A DNA stretch of 64,000 nt from Palsa-870 sp039935415 (GTDB taxonomy: Bacteria > Chloroflexota > Dormibacteria > Dormibacterales > Dormibacteraceae): positions 75,842 through 139,841 of the forward strand of contig JBDTKH010000028.1 in the NCBI GenBank assembly GCA_039935415.1, given 5' to 3'. The notes beneath the pieces are model-generated. The model had not been told where the DNA came from. It worked only from the letters and a program-made list of their open reading frames with translations, and did no database searches. Both the position numbers and the translations under genes were made by a program. Of the stretch, positions 56,582 to 64,000 are shown piece by piece (the stretch's first letter is position 1; each line of letters opens with the position of its first letter).

Positions 56582-59013
56582 TGGCCGGCGATACGCCGGG
56601 GGCAAACCGGGGGCCGCGAGCGGACCGCGGCCAGCTGGCGTGGAGCGTCCTTCTCAACGCCATCCTCATCGCTGCGTTCGTGCTCGGTGCGATCCCGCTG
56701 GTCGCCATCGTGCATGGATTCGTCGAGCTGGTGATGCACTCGAAGGTCCGCAGCGGCGCGGACTGGGTCGGCTCCGGGTTTGCGTTCACGGGCCTGTTCC
56801 TGGGCGCGATCTTCTTCGCTTACGCGATCAAGTACTACCTGAGCACCGCGATGGTGCTGTTGACCACGCTGGTCAGCAGCGGTCCACGCAACGGCAACGG
56901 CAACGGTCACGCCAATGGCTCGAATGGCTCGGCGAACCACGGCGGATTGAGCCGCATCAATGGAAACGGAAACGGAAACGGCTATCACATCGACCTGGGC
57001 TACCACCCGTTCGTCTCGATTCACGTCGCCGCGTACAACGAAAGGCGGGTCATCGAGCGGCTACTCATCGCGCTCGACCAGCTCGACTACCCGGAATACG
57101 AGGTGGTCGTGGTCGACGACTCGACCGACGAGTCCGTGCAGATCCTGCAGCGTTGGGTCGGCAGGCCTCGCTTCAAGATCCTGCACCGCAGCAGCCGGGA
57201 GGGCTACAAGGGCGGCGCCTTGCGCGAGGCGCTCAAGGTCACCGACCCGCGCGCCGAATACATCGTCATCTACGACGCCGACTCCGTTCCATTCCCAGAT
57301 TCGATCGACCGACTGCTGCCGCACTTCTACCGCGTGACAGAGCCGCCGGCCAAGCAGATTCTCGAGTCGACCTTCGGCCGGAGCGAGCCGTCTCCCGAAC
57401 CAGGTCATGTGACGCGGAGGGCGGAGGTCGCCGCGGTGCAGAGCTACCAGTGGCACGTGCTCAACAAGTCGGAGAGCTGGCTGACCGAGGCGGTGCGAGC
57501 GGAATACGCGGGCAGCTACATGGTCGAGCGCCCGTTCCAGGACGCCGTCGGCTCGCTGAAGATGGTCGCCGGCACCGCGTACATGATCCGCGCGGACGTG
57601 CTGCGCCAGGTCGGCTGGGGCACGAGCATCACCGAGGACTGGGAGCTGACCCTGAAGCTCTACGCGCGAGGCTACAAGGTCGTCTACACGCCATGGGCGG
57701 AGACGCCGGCCGAGTGCGTCAGCACGTTTTCGCGACTCGCGCGCCAGCGCATGCGATGGGCGGAGGGCCATACCTACAACGTCCGCAAGTGGTTCGTAGC
57801 GATCATGCGGTCGCCTTACGTGTCACCGCTCGAGAAGGTCGAGTTTCTCTACGACTCCACCTATTACCTGCAGGCCGGGCTGTTCGTGGTCGGAACGGTG
57901 AGCTGGCTCATCTCGGAGGTGGTCTTTCACACCGACGTGCCGGGCTGGACGGCGGTGCTCGGATGGTCGCTCCTGTTCTCCAACGTGTTCGCGCTGCCGC
58001 TGATGAACCTGGGCGGGTTGATCCTGGAGGAGGCCCCGGCGCGCGACCTGCAGGGGGTGCTCGGAGCGCTCGTCCTGTCCTTCGCCCTCGTGCCCTTTCA
58101 GGGTTGGGCGGCGCTGAAGGGCCTGCTGAGCGATCACGAAGGACCGTGGTTCCGAACGCCGAAGACCGGGCGCGTCACGGACGAGGTCCACCACCTGCGC
58201 CGTCTCAACCTGCTGCGGCGGTGGCTCATAGGCCGGCGCGCTCGGCCGGTGGAGTGGAGGCAGCCTGTGACCCCGACCGGGCCGCCCGCGGCGCGAATCG
58301 TTCCCAGGCGGCGCAACCGCTGGCTGGGCTGGCTGGTGACGGTCGCGATGCTCGCGGCGTTCGGTGGGTTGGCGTGGCTTTCTTCCCGGGCTCCGGTCGT
58401 CGACGCCGCCGGCAGCCCTCTCTACCTTCATGGCAGCGGCGTCGCGCCAGGCTGTGCAGCGAGCACTTTCGACCAGTCGATCGGCGCGAGGGTGACGCCT
58501 TGCTCGATCCAGTCCGGCGTTGCGTTGACATACGGCTTCACCAACCTGCCCTCCCAGACCGTGGCCGCTGGTGTCTGGACATTCACCATGTACTGGACCG
58601 GGGGTACGGGCAACACCAACGACACGGTCACCATCACCGCCGGCGTCTCGGCGACGACGACCTGCGCCGGTTTTGTCGCGTCGATCCCGAATGGCGGCAC
58701 CACCTGGTCGACGACTTATAGCTCCTCGGGCCTCAACACCACGAGCCCATTCACGGTCAGCACCAGCGCGAGCCAGGCTGCCCTTGTCATCCCGGCAGGC
58801 GGATCGCTCTGCCTGCAGGTCAACCTGACCCACAACACGGGTGGGAAGCCATCGCTGCTGTTCGACGGCACCGCCGGCGTCGCTGACACTAGCGTGGTGC
58901 CTCCGAGCATCGTGGTGCCCGAGTCGCTGCTCGGCTTCGCCGGTCTCGCCCTCTTGATACCGGTCTTCACCGGTCGCAGGCGAATCGCCACATGGCTGAG
59001 GCGGCGCGCATGA
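56581..59013 (+). CDS. GT2 glycosyltransferase fused to an exported domain with a sorting-like tail
   Basis: An 810-residue multi-part protein. Residues 1-100 have two TM segments; 103-133 are Asn/Gly-rich. A processive GT2 domain follows with D179-D180, D232-A-D234 (DxD), E352-D353 and QRMRW (389-393), then three or four TM segments to about 530. Residues 576-608 (RRRNR, then a hydrophobic stretch and VVDAA) look like an internal signal peptide. Residues 609-777 form a beta-rich, Thr/Ser/Gly-rich domain. The tail is PES (780-782), a hydrophobic segment (783-797) and RRR (799-801), the layout of exosortase targets. The next gene is an exosortase, overlapped by 4 nt. Confidence 0.85.
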   Translation: MAGDTPGANRGPRADRGQLAWSVLLNAILIAAFVLGAIPLVAIVHGFVELVMHSKVRSGADWVGSGFAFTGLFLGAIFFAYAIKYYLSTAMVLLTTLVSSGPRNGNGNGHANGSNGSANHGGLSRINGNGNGNGYHIDLGYHPFVSIHVAAYNERRVIERLLIALDQLDYPEYEVVVVDDSTDESVQILQRWVGRPRFKILHRSSREGYKGGALREALKVTDPRAEYIVIYDADSVPFPDSIDRLLPHFYRVTEPPAKQILESTFGRSEPSPEPGHVTRRAEVAAVQSYQWHVLNKSESWLTEAVRAEYAGSYMVERPFQDAVGSLKMVAGTAYMIRADVLRQVGWGTSITEDWELTLKLYARGYKVVYTPWAETPAECVSTFSRLARQRMRWAEGHTYNVRKWFVAIMRSPYVSPLEKVEFLYDSTYYLQAGLFVVGTVSWLISEVVFHTDVPGWTAVLGWSLLFSNVFALPLMNLGGLILEEAPARDLQGVLGALVLSFALVPFQGWAALKGLLSDHEGPWFRTPKTGRVTDEVHHLRRLNLLRRWLIGRRARPVEWRQPVTPTGPPAARIVPRRRNRWLGWLVTVAMLAAFGGLAWLSSRAPVVDAAGSPLYLHGSGVAPGCAASTFDQSIGARVTPCSIQSGVALTYGFTNLPSQTVAAGVWTFTMYWTGGTGNTNDTVTITAGVSATTTCAGFVASIPNGGTTWSTTYSSSGLNTTSPFTVSTSASQAALVIPAGGSLCLQVNLTHNTGGKPSLLFDGTAGVADTSVVPPSIVVPESLLGFAGLALLIPVFTGRRRIATWLRRRA

Positions 59014-59594
59014 CCCACCGCGATCGCGGTCACCTGAACATGACGCTGCTGGCGCTTCTCTGCTCGGCGCTGATGTTGCTCCCACTGGTGACGACGTTCA
59101 ACGACCTGCTCACGACCTGGGCCATGCAGCTCGGAGCCAACAACCCGCTCCAGGCGATCGTTCCGGTCGAGTCCAGGATGGTGGTCGGCCTGCTCGGCCT
59201 GACCGGCATTCACGCCGCGGCGTCGGGAAGCCACCTCGTGGTGTGGGACGTCGCCGGCGCGATGCACACGCTGTACATCTCCTGGAACTGCATCGGGTGG
59301 CAGAGCCTGGTGCTGTTGGGCGTCAGCTTTTTGTCCGGCATGCGCGGCAGCCACCCCATCGAGGCGAGGATCCAGGTCGTCGTGATCGGAATCGCCGGGA
59401 CGATGCTTCTGAATCTCGCTCGAGTGGCGGCGGTGGCCGCGATCGCCGCCACAATCGGCGTCACCCCGGCTGTGCTCTTTCACGACTACGGCGGCACGAT
59501 CCTAGTCGTCTCCTTCCTGTTACTTTTCTGGATCTTTGTCCAGCGCTGGATCCTGGGTTCGCCGGAGCCGGACCTCCTCGAGGCGAGCGCCTGA
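59010..59594 (+). CDS. Exosortase/archaeosortase-family protein
   Basis: A 194-residue membrane protein with about six hydrophobic segments. The putative transpeptidase triad is C94 in SWNCIGWQSL, R138 in LNLARVAAV (N-x-x-R pattern) and H158 in LFHDYGGTI, matching the Cys-Arg-His arrangement of exosortases and archaeosortases, which cut C-terminal sorting tails and attach proteins to envelope anchors. ATG 59010 overlaps the TGA of the preceding gene (ATGA) and has an upstream gagg; ATG 58992 is possible but less likely. Substrate range is probably the neighbour's tail. Confidence 0.8.
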   Translation: MTHRDRGHLNMTLLALLCSALMLLPLVTTFNDLLTTWAMQLGANNPLQAIVPVESRMVVGLLGLTGIHAAASGSHLVVWDVAGAMHTLYISWNCIGWQSLVLLGVSFLSGMRGSHPIEARIQVVVIGIAGTMLLNLARVAAVAAIAATIGVTPAVLFHDYGGTILVVSFLLLFWIFVQRWILGSPEPDLLEASA

Positions 59595-61819
59595 ACCGCT
59601 GGGTCCGGCTTGCGCTGCAGACCGCGTTCGGCCTTGCGCTGCTGTGGCTCTGGCTGCGCACCGTGTCCTTGAGCGACGTGCTGAGCCACGCGCACATCCA
59701 CAGCTGGCCGCCTGTCGTGCTGATGATCTTCCTGTTCCTGGTGACGAGCTTGATCAGGGCTCGCCGTTGGTTGCTGCTCCTCCGTCCGCTCGCGCCGGTC
59801 GGGATGGTGAGGGCCTTCGCCATGAACGCGGCGGGCGGGCTCCTCAACTACGTGCTTCCGATTCGCTCGGGCGACGCGGCGCGCGCGTGGTGGCTGTGGC
59901 GTCGGCACAGGGTGCCGGCCGGGTCGGCCCTGGCCACGATCGTCATCGACAAGGCATGCGACCTCGCGGCCGTTGCCCTCGTCCTCGCCATCCTCGAGGT
60001 CGTCGCGCTCAGCGGCGCGGTCAATGCGCCGCGCGGGCTGCTGGGCGCCGCCGCCCTGGCGATCGCGCTGCTCGCCGCAGTGCTCGGAACGGCGCTGCTT
60101 GGCCCTCGCCTGGCGCGATCGCGCCTGGCGCGGCGGTTGCTGCCGGCGCGCCTCGCATCGGCCATTGCGGGCCAGGCATTCGCCTTCCGCGCCGGTGCGC
60201 GAGGCCTGTGGACCCCAGCGCTCGCCGGACGCCTCGCGGCGCTCACGTTCCTCGCCCTGCTCATCGACTCGTTCAACTTCACGCTGCTCTTCGCTTCCGT
60301 TGGCGTGTCCGTTCCCACGCTTAAAGGGATGGCCGCCTATCCCGCGCTGCTGCTCAGCTTCGCGGTCCCGGCCGGCCCCGGGTATCTCGGCAACCTCGAG
60401 GTGGCCGGCGCGCTGGTCCTGGGCGGCGGTCTCGGACTCGCTCCCGTGGTTGCCGCGGGGGCGATCGTCGTCTACCACGCGCTGACGGCCGGTTACGCGC
60501 TCGTCGCGGGGCTGTTGAGCTTTTTCCTGGTCGGCGGCCGCCGGCGCGCTCACGTCGGCGGTCCTCGCCGGATCGCGGTGTTCCACTGCGGGTTCACCTA
60601 CTCCGGTGGCGGGGAGCGGATCGTCATCGAAGAGGTCCTCGGGCTACGCAGGCGTGGCTACGAGGTCGAGTGCTTCGCACCCACGGTCGACCAGTCGCGC
60701 TGCTATCCAGACCTGATCGGCGACGTCCGCGTGCGCACGTTTCTCCCGCAGCTGCCGCGCTGGTTCCCGCTGCGCGAGGCCGTGCAGATGGCGGCGACCT
60801 CGCTGCTCATGCCCCTTTACGCGTGGCGCTTCCGCGGCGTCGACGCGATTGTCGGGTGCAACCAGCCGAGCGCGTGGATCGCGTGGTGGGCTGCCCGCCT
60901 GATGGACGTGCCCTACGTCGTCTACTTGAACCAGCCCAACCGGCTGGTCTATCCGCGCAACATCGATCGCGAGACCGGCTGGGTGACCAACGCCGACTAC
61001 CGCCTGCTCGCCGCCGTGGTGCTGCGGGCGACGAGGTTCGTGGCCTGGGCCGACCTGCGCTCGGTGCAGGAGGCGGACCAGCTGCTCGTCAACGGCGACT
61101 ACATCGGTGAGATCATCCGGCGCACTTACCGGCGCGACGCGGTCGATTGCCCGGCGGGATGCCACGTCGCGTCAAGCGGCTTTCCCCTGCCGCAGGACGC
61201 GCGATTCTCCGGAGGCCTGACGATCAACGGCTACCCGATCCGAAGGCCGTACGTGCTGCTGACCAACCGCCACTATCCACAGAAGCGGTTCGACCTCGCG
61301 ATCAAAGCGATGGCCGAGGTCCGCAAGAAGCATCCACGCGTGCAGCTCGTGATACCGGGACCGCCGACCGCGCACACGGAGGCGCTCAAGTCCATGGTGT
61401 CGGATCTCGGACTCGGCGACGCGGTCGTTTTCCTCGGCGCGATCGCCGAAGGCGAGCTGCAGTCGTTGTACGAGGGCGCCGCGGTCTACGTGTACCCGGC
61501 CCCGGAAGAGGACTTCGGCATGGGAGTGATCGAGTCGATGGCCAAGGGCGTGCCGGTCGTGGCGTGGAACCAGGCCGGCCCGACCGTGACCGTCGGCCCG
61601 GGGACCGGCCACCTGGTAGAACCCCTCGAGGTGAGCCATTACGCGTCGGGAATCAGCGGGTTGCTCGACGACCCGGCGGCCAACCAGCTGACCGGCGAGC
61701 GCGCCGTCGAGTGGGCGCGCCGCTTTGACTGGGAGAGGCACCTCGACACGCTGGAGCACGCGGTTCTCGATGTGGCGCGCTCTCATGAACGTGTCGCGGC
61801 GGAGGCGGCGACAGCTTGA
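59591..61819 (+). CDS. Flippase-like (LPG-synthase TM domain) fused to GT4 glycosyltransferase
   Basis: A 742-residue fusion. The first 310 residues are a UPF0104/LPG-synthase TM domain (RARRWLLLLRPL, NYVLPIRSGDAARAWWLW, VIDKACDL), as in YbhN and the membrane part of AglD. From about residue 331 a GT4 glycosyltransferase follows (FHCGFTYSGGGER; E640-x7-E648 in EEDFGMGVIE with GVPVVAWNQAG). No ATG, GTG or TTG occurs in frame near the start, and homology begins at CTG 59591, which overlaps the exosortase TGA (CTGA) and has gagg 7 nt upstream. It overlaps the next gene by 4 nt. Confidence 0.8.
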   Translation: MNRWVRLALQTAFGLALLWLWLRTVSLSDVLSHAHIHSWPPVVLMIFLFLVTSLIRARRWLLLLRPLAPVGMVRAFAMNAAGGLLNYVLPIRSGDAARAWWLWRRHRVPAGSALATIVIDKACDLAAVALVLAILEVVALSGAVNAPRGLLGAAALAIALLAAVLGTALLGPRLARSRLARRLLPARLASAIAGQAFAFRAGARGLWTPALAGRLAALTFLALLIDSFNFTLLFASVGVSVPTLKGMAAYPALLLSFAVPAGPGYLGNLEVAGALVLGGGLGLAPVVAAGAIVVYHALTAGYALVAGLLSFFLVGGRRRAHVGGPRRIAVFHCGFTYSGGGERIVIEEVLGLRRRGYEVECFAPTVDQSRCYPDLIGDVRVRTFLPQLPRWFPLREAVQMAATSLLMPLYAWRFRGVDAIVGCNQPSAWIAWWAARLMDVPYVVYLNQPNRLVYPRNIDRETGWVTNADYRLLAAVVLRATRFVAWADLRSVQEADQLLVNGDYIGEIIRRTYRRDAVDCPAGCHVASSGFPLPQDARFSGGLTINGYPIRRPYVLLTNRHYPQKRFDLAIKAMAEVRKKHPRVQLVIPGPPTAHTEALKSMVSDLGLGDAVVFLGAIAEGELQSLYEGAAVYVYPAPEEDFGMGVIESMAKGVPVVAWNQAGPTVTVGPGTGHLVEPLEVSHYASGISGLLDDPAANQLTGERAVEWARRFDWERHLDTLEHAVLDVARSHERVAAEAATA

Positions 61820-63480
61820 AGCTCCTCCCGAGGATCCTCGTCGACGATGAGGACGAGGAGGATCGCCGGATCACCGCGGAGGAGGTGGCGCCCGTCGCTC
61901 TCGAGCCCGCGCCGAGTCCGCTCCCGTGGTGGGCGCTCGCCGGCGTCTGGGCGGTCGCGCTGCTGCCGCGCCTGTACTCGCTTTTCTTCCTGACCGACCC
62001 GCAAAACCCTGGCGACGGCTGGCATGGCGACGTCTATCACCACTGGCAGATCGCGTACCTGACCAAGGAGATCGGGCTCTGGGATCCAGGCGGACCTCGA
62101 TTGTGGGACCTGAAAGGCCTCGACTACTTCTGGGGCGTCATCCACCCGCTTCTGCTGGTCGCGCTTTTCTACGTGACAGGGTCGGTGGACGTCGTGATCC
62201 CGCGGTTGGTGAGCGTGTTCTTTGGCTCGCTCACCGTGGTGCTGGTCGTCGCGTTGTGCCGCCGCTACTGGGACCTCCGGGTCGGCATCGCCGCCGGCCT
62301 ATTTGTCGCGCTCCTGCCGACGAGCGTGTTTATTGACTCGACGGGCTTTCTCGAGCCGATGGGGATCGCGCTGGTCCTGCTCGGCATCTGGCTGTGGCCG
62401 CGGCGCGGCCTGTGGACGGGCGTGGCGTGGGCGCTGGCGTCGATGGCGCGCGCCGAGGCGTGGATCTTCAGCCTCGGCATGCTCGTCGCGACGTACCTGC
62501 GCCGCGCACACCAGCAGCAGAGGCTGCTGGCGACCATCGCGTGGGTGGTGCTCATCGGCGCCTACATGAAGGTGCTGCTGGATCGCACCGGAAACCCGAT
62601 CTATCCCGTGTACTGGAACCTTCTCGCCAACATCTTCGGGAAGTGGGAGTTCGCGACCGGGCTGAGCCCGGCGCAGGTGGCGGCGCGTCCTTTTTTGATC
62701 GGTTTGATGCTCGCCGGCCTGGCAGGCCTTGGGTGGACGTTGTGGAGGCGACCAGCCTCGTACGTGTTCCTTACCTTTGGATTCGGGTACCTCGCGTACA
62801 CCGGGCTGTCGCTCGGGCTCACCTCATATCTGAAGAGCTGGGAGTCCTGGTTCTGGCAGGAGCGCTTCTTCCTGTTTCCGTACGAGTTCGCGGGCGTGCT
62901 GATGGCGGTCGCCCTGCTGTGGCTGGTGCCGAGAAAGTTGGGCTCCCGCGCGATTCCATTCGGTTGGGTCCTCGTCGGCATGGTGCTGCTCGCCGCCCAG
63001 GCCGAGTGGCCTCCCATCCTTTCTCTATATGACGCGACCCGGGCGACCTGGAGCGACTCCAAAGGCGCGGCCGCCCAGCTGATGAGCGTCTACAACGAGC
63101 CGGCCTATCGCGGCCGCGTCCTCGACATCCCGCCCGACAAGCCCGCGATGCTCTACGCGATGGTCGAGTACCACGGCCTGCAAGGACGCAATGTCGTCGG
63201 TCAGATGTACGACCCGTTCTATTACGCGACGGGATTCACTTACGCGGCGCACCCAGACGTGGGCGACACGCTGATGCAGTGCTGGCTCACGTCGACTCGC
63301 ACGCGGTTGTGGGCCGTGGACCCGCAGAAGGACCAGTATCGGCAGGTGATCGCGGATCATCCCGAATGGTTCACGCCGGTCGGCACAGTCGACGCTTACG
63401 GGTGGATGATCGAGGACGTGCATGTGCCCGCCGTAAACGCGGCGCAGTGCGCGGCCGCCAGTAAGGCTGCTTCTGGCTAA
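61816..63480 (+). CDS. GT-C-like polytopic membrane protein
   Basis: A 554-residue protein with 10 or more hydrophobic segments. An acidic N-terminus (LVDDEDEEDRR) precedes the first TM. The loop after it has NPGDGWHGDVYHHWQIAYL, an acidic motif position typical of GT-C (GT39-like) glycosyltransferases that use lipid-linked sugars. A soluble C-terminal part follows (about 400-554), ending VHVPAVNAAQCAAASKA. The start TTG 61816 overlaps the GT4 stop (TTGA). Proposed role: transferring a sugar to an envelope protein or glycan; not proven. Confidence 0.7.
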   Translation: MKLLPRILVDDEDEEDRRITAEEVAPVALEPAPSPLPWWALAGVWAVALLPRLYSLFFLTDPQNPGDGWHGDVYHHWQIAYLTKEIGLWDPGGPRLWDLKGLDYFWGVIHPLLLVALFYVTGSVDVVIPRLVSVFFGSLTVVLVVALCRRYWDLRVGIAAGLFVALLPTSVFIDSTGFLEPMGIALVLLGIWLWPRRGLWTGVAWALASMARAEAWIFSLGMLVATYLRRAHQQQRLLATIAWVVLIGAYMKVLLDRTGNPIYPVYWNLLANIFGKWEFATGLSPAQVAARPFLIGLMLAGLAGLGWTLWRRPASYVFLTFGFGYLAYTGLSLGLTSYLKSWESWFWQERFFLFPYEFAGVLMAVALLWLVPRKLGSRAIPFGWVLVGMVLLAAQAEWPPILSLYDATRATWSDSKGAAAQLMSVYNEPAYRGRVLDIPPDKPAMLYAMVEYHGLQGRNVVGQMYDPFYYATGFTYAAHPDVGDTLMQCWLTSTRTRLWAVDPQKDQYRQVIADHPEWFTPVGTVDAYGWMIEDVHVPAVNAAQCAAASKAASG

Positions 63481-64000
63481 GGCGCTCGGCCACGCGCTCG
63501 CGGCCACGCGCCTGGTGGTCGCGGCGGCCGCCATCTTCGCGGCGGCCTACGTCCTGAGCTGGCAGATCCTGTGGGGCGGGATGGCCGGTTCCGAGGCGCC
63601 GTTCCACCTGCATCTCATCACCTGGGTCGCGTCCGTCTTTCCAAACCTGCCGTGGTGGTACCCGTGGGACGGGATGGGGGTCTCCTACCGCGAGGGCTAC
63701 CCACTGGCGGCGCACTGGATCGCAGTGGCGATCTCACGCGGACTTGGAACCAGCCTCGAAGGCGGAGGCCAGGTCGTCCAGTTCATGATCATGCCTCTCA
63801 CTGCTCTCGGCCTCTATGGCTACTTCGCCTGGCGCCTGCGGCGGCCGCTGGCCGGCCTGGCCGCCGGGCTGCTGCTCCTGTTGAGCCCGATCGGTTGGGT
63901 CGAGTGGACTCATTTCGGTCTCTACGCGAGCTGGGTCGGGATGGTGTTCTTCATGCCGGCGCTGATCGCGCTTGACGCCTTCTTCGTCGCATGGCTGGCC
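63467..64000 (+). CDS. Polytopic membrane protein, GT-C-like (partial, runs off the window)
   Basis: The first 178 codons of a further membrane protein. The region HLHLITWVASVFPNLPWWYPW, then MGVSYREGYPLAAHW, resembles the first extracytoplasmic loop of GT-C-type proteins such as the one just upstream. Several hydrophobic segments follow (FMIMPLTALGLYGYFAWRL, LAAGLLLLLSPIGWV). The start is uncertain: CTG 63467, CTG 63473 or GTG 63515. The upstream gene's last 14 bases overlap it. The rest lies beyond base 64000. Confidence 0.65.
   Translation, partial: MLLAKALGHALAATRLVVAAAAIFAAAYVLSWQILWGGMAGSEAPFHLHLITWVASVFPNLPWWYPWDGMGVSYREGYPLAAHWIAVAISRGLGTSLEGGGQVVQFMIMPLTALGLYGYFAWRLRRPLAGLAAGLLLLLSPIGWVEWTHFGLYASWVGMVFFMPALIALDAFFVAWLA

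Noticed and set aside
56640..58721. A 693-codon open frame on the plus strand overlapping the GT2 fusion
   Set aside because: Arg-rich and motif-free; it is the +1 shadow of the frame with GT2 motifs.
1..64000. tRNA, rRNA, insertion sequences, prophage or integrase genes
   Set aside because: No cloverleaf with a terminal CCA-like end, no ribosomal RNA stretch and no transposase or integrase motif was seen on either strand.

Overview
The window is 64 kb of uniformly GC-rich bacterial chromosome carrying about 60 protein-coding genes and no rRNA or tRNA that I could recognise. Many starts are GTG or TTG, and neighbouring genes are often coupled by 1-4 nt overlaps. The mix suggests a free-living high-GC lineage near Chloroflexota/Actinobacteriota: a CIRCE-controlled hrcA-grpE-dnaJ block behind hemW, an F420-type PPOX protein, an MshC-like cysteine ligase, DUF2203, DUF4349 and DUF3048 proteins, an ECF sigma factor coupled to a Rieske protein, and an exosortase-family protease. 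A candidate phylum such as Dormibacterota would fit, but that placement is a guess from gene content.

Layout. 0-6 kb: DedA membrane protein, a sarcosine/N-methyltryptophan oxidase-like flavoenzyme beside a free-standing lipoyl-type domain, an ABC-F ATPase, a DUF4349 lipoprotein, and an ECF sigma/Rieske operon. 6.2-9 kb: a structured leader, metK and an MshC-like ligase. 9-12 kb: an ABC-2 exporter with a TetR regulator that carries two HTH domains and has a palindromic operator in front. 12-24 kb: a secreted FN3/PKD protein, F420/PPOX protein, DUF2203, dxs, pepA, a fused LutB-LutA, a DUF255 thioredoxin-fold protein, an M20 peptidase, and a FixX-like ferredoxin next to a thioredoxin-reductase-like flavoprotein. 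24-33 kb: DUF3048, DUF971, Mrp, an Fe-S uracil-DNA glycosylase, a YCII protein, rsmE, and a de novo NAD operon (nrtR-like, nadC, nadA, nadB). 33-42 kb: lepA, a lipoprotein, a sugar epimerase, a YbaK-type protein, hemW, CIRCE, hrcA, grpE and dnaJ. 42-43.5 kb: a compositionally different patch with an Ig-like gene, a small coiled-coil gene and a 73-bp tandem repeat.

43.5-55 kb is a signalling block: a membrane PAS/GAF/GGDEF/EAL protein, then a long minus-strand operon with a LuxR-type response regulator, a TPR-like small protein, a receiver-CpaE ATPase, a 53-residue membrane protein, two hybrid histidine kinases, a lone receiver and a class III nucleotide cyclase. 55-64 kb is an envelope-glycan block: rfbD, a tandem-HTH regulator, a very unusual GT2 glycosyltransferase fused to an apparently secreted domain with a C-terminal sorting-like tail, an exosortase/archaeosortase-family protein, a flippase-like/GT4 fusion that appears to start at CTG, and two GT-C-like membrane proteins, the last running off the window. 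These genes are overlapped one after another and look like a single operon.

The strongest candidate for a new system is 56.2-61.8 kb: an exosortase translationally coupled to one apparent client that is itself fused to a glycosyltransferase. Other points worth checking are the mutually exclusive hairpins ahead of metK, the tandem-HTH TetR with its operator, the MshC-like ligase, and the ferredoxin/flavoprotein pair. Function calls rest on motif recognition by eye; no database search was run.
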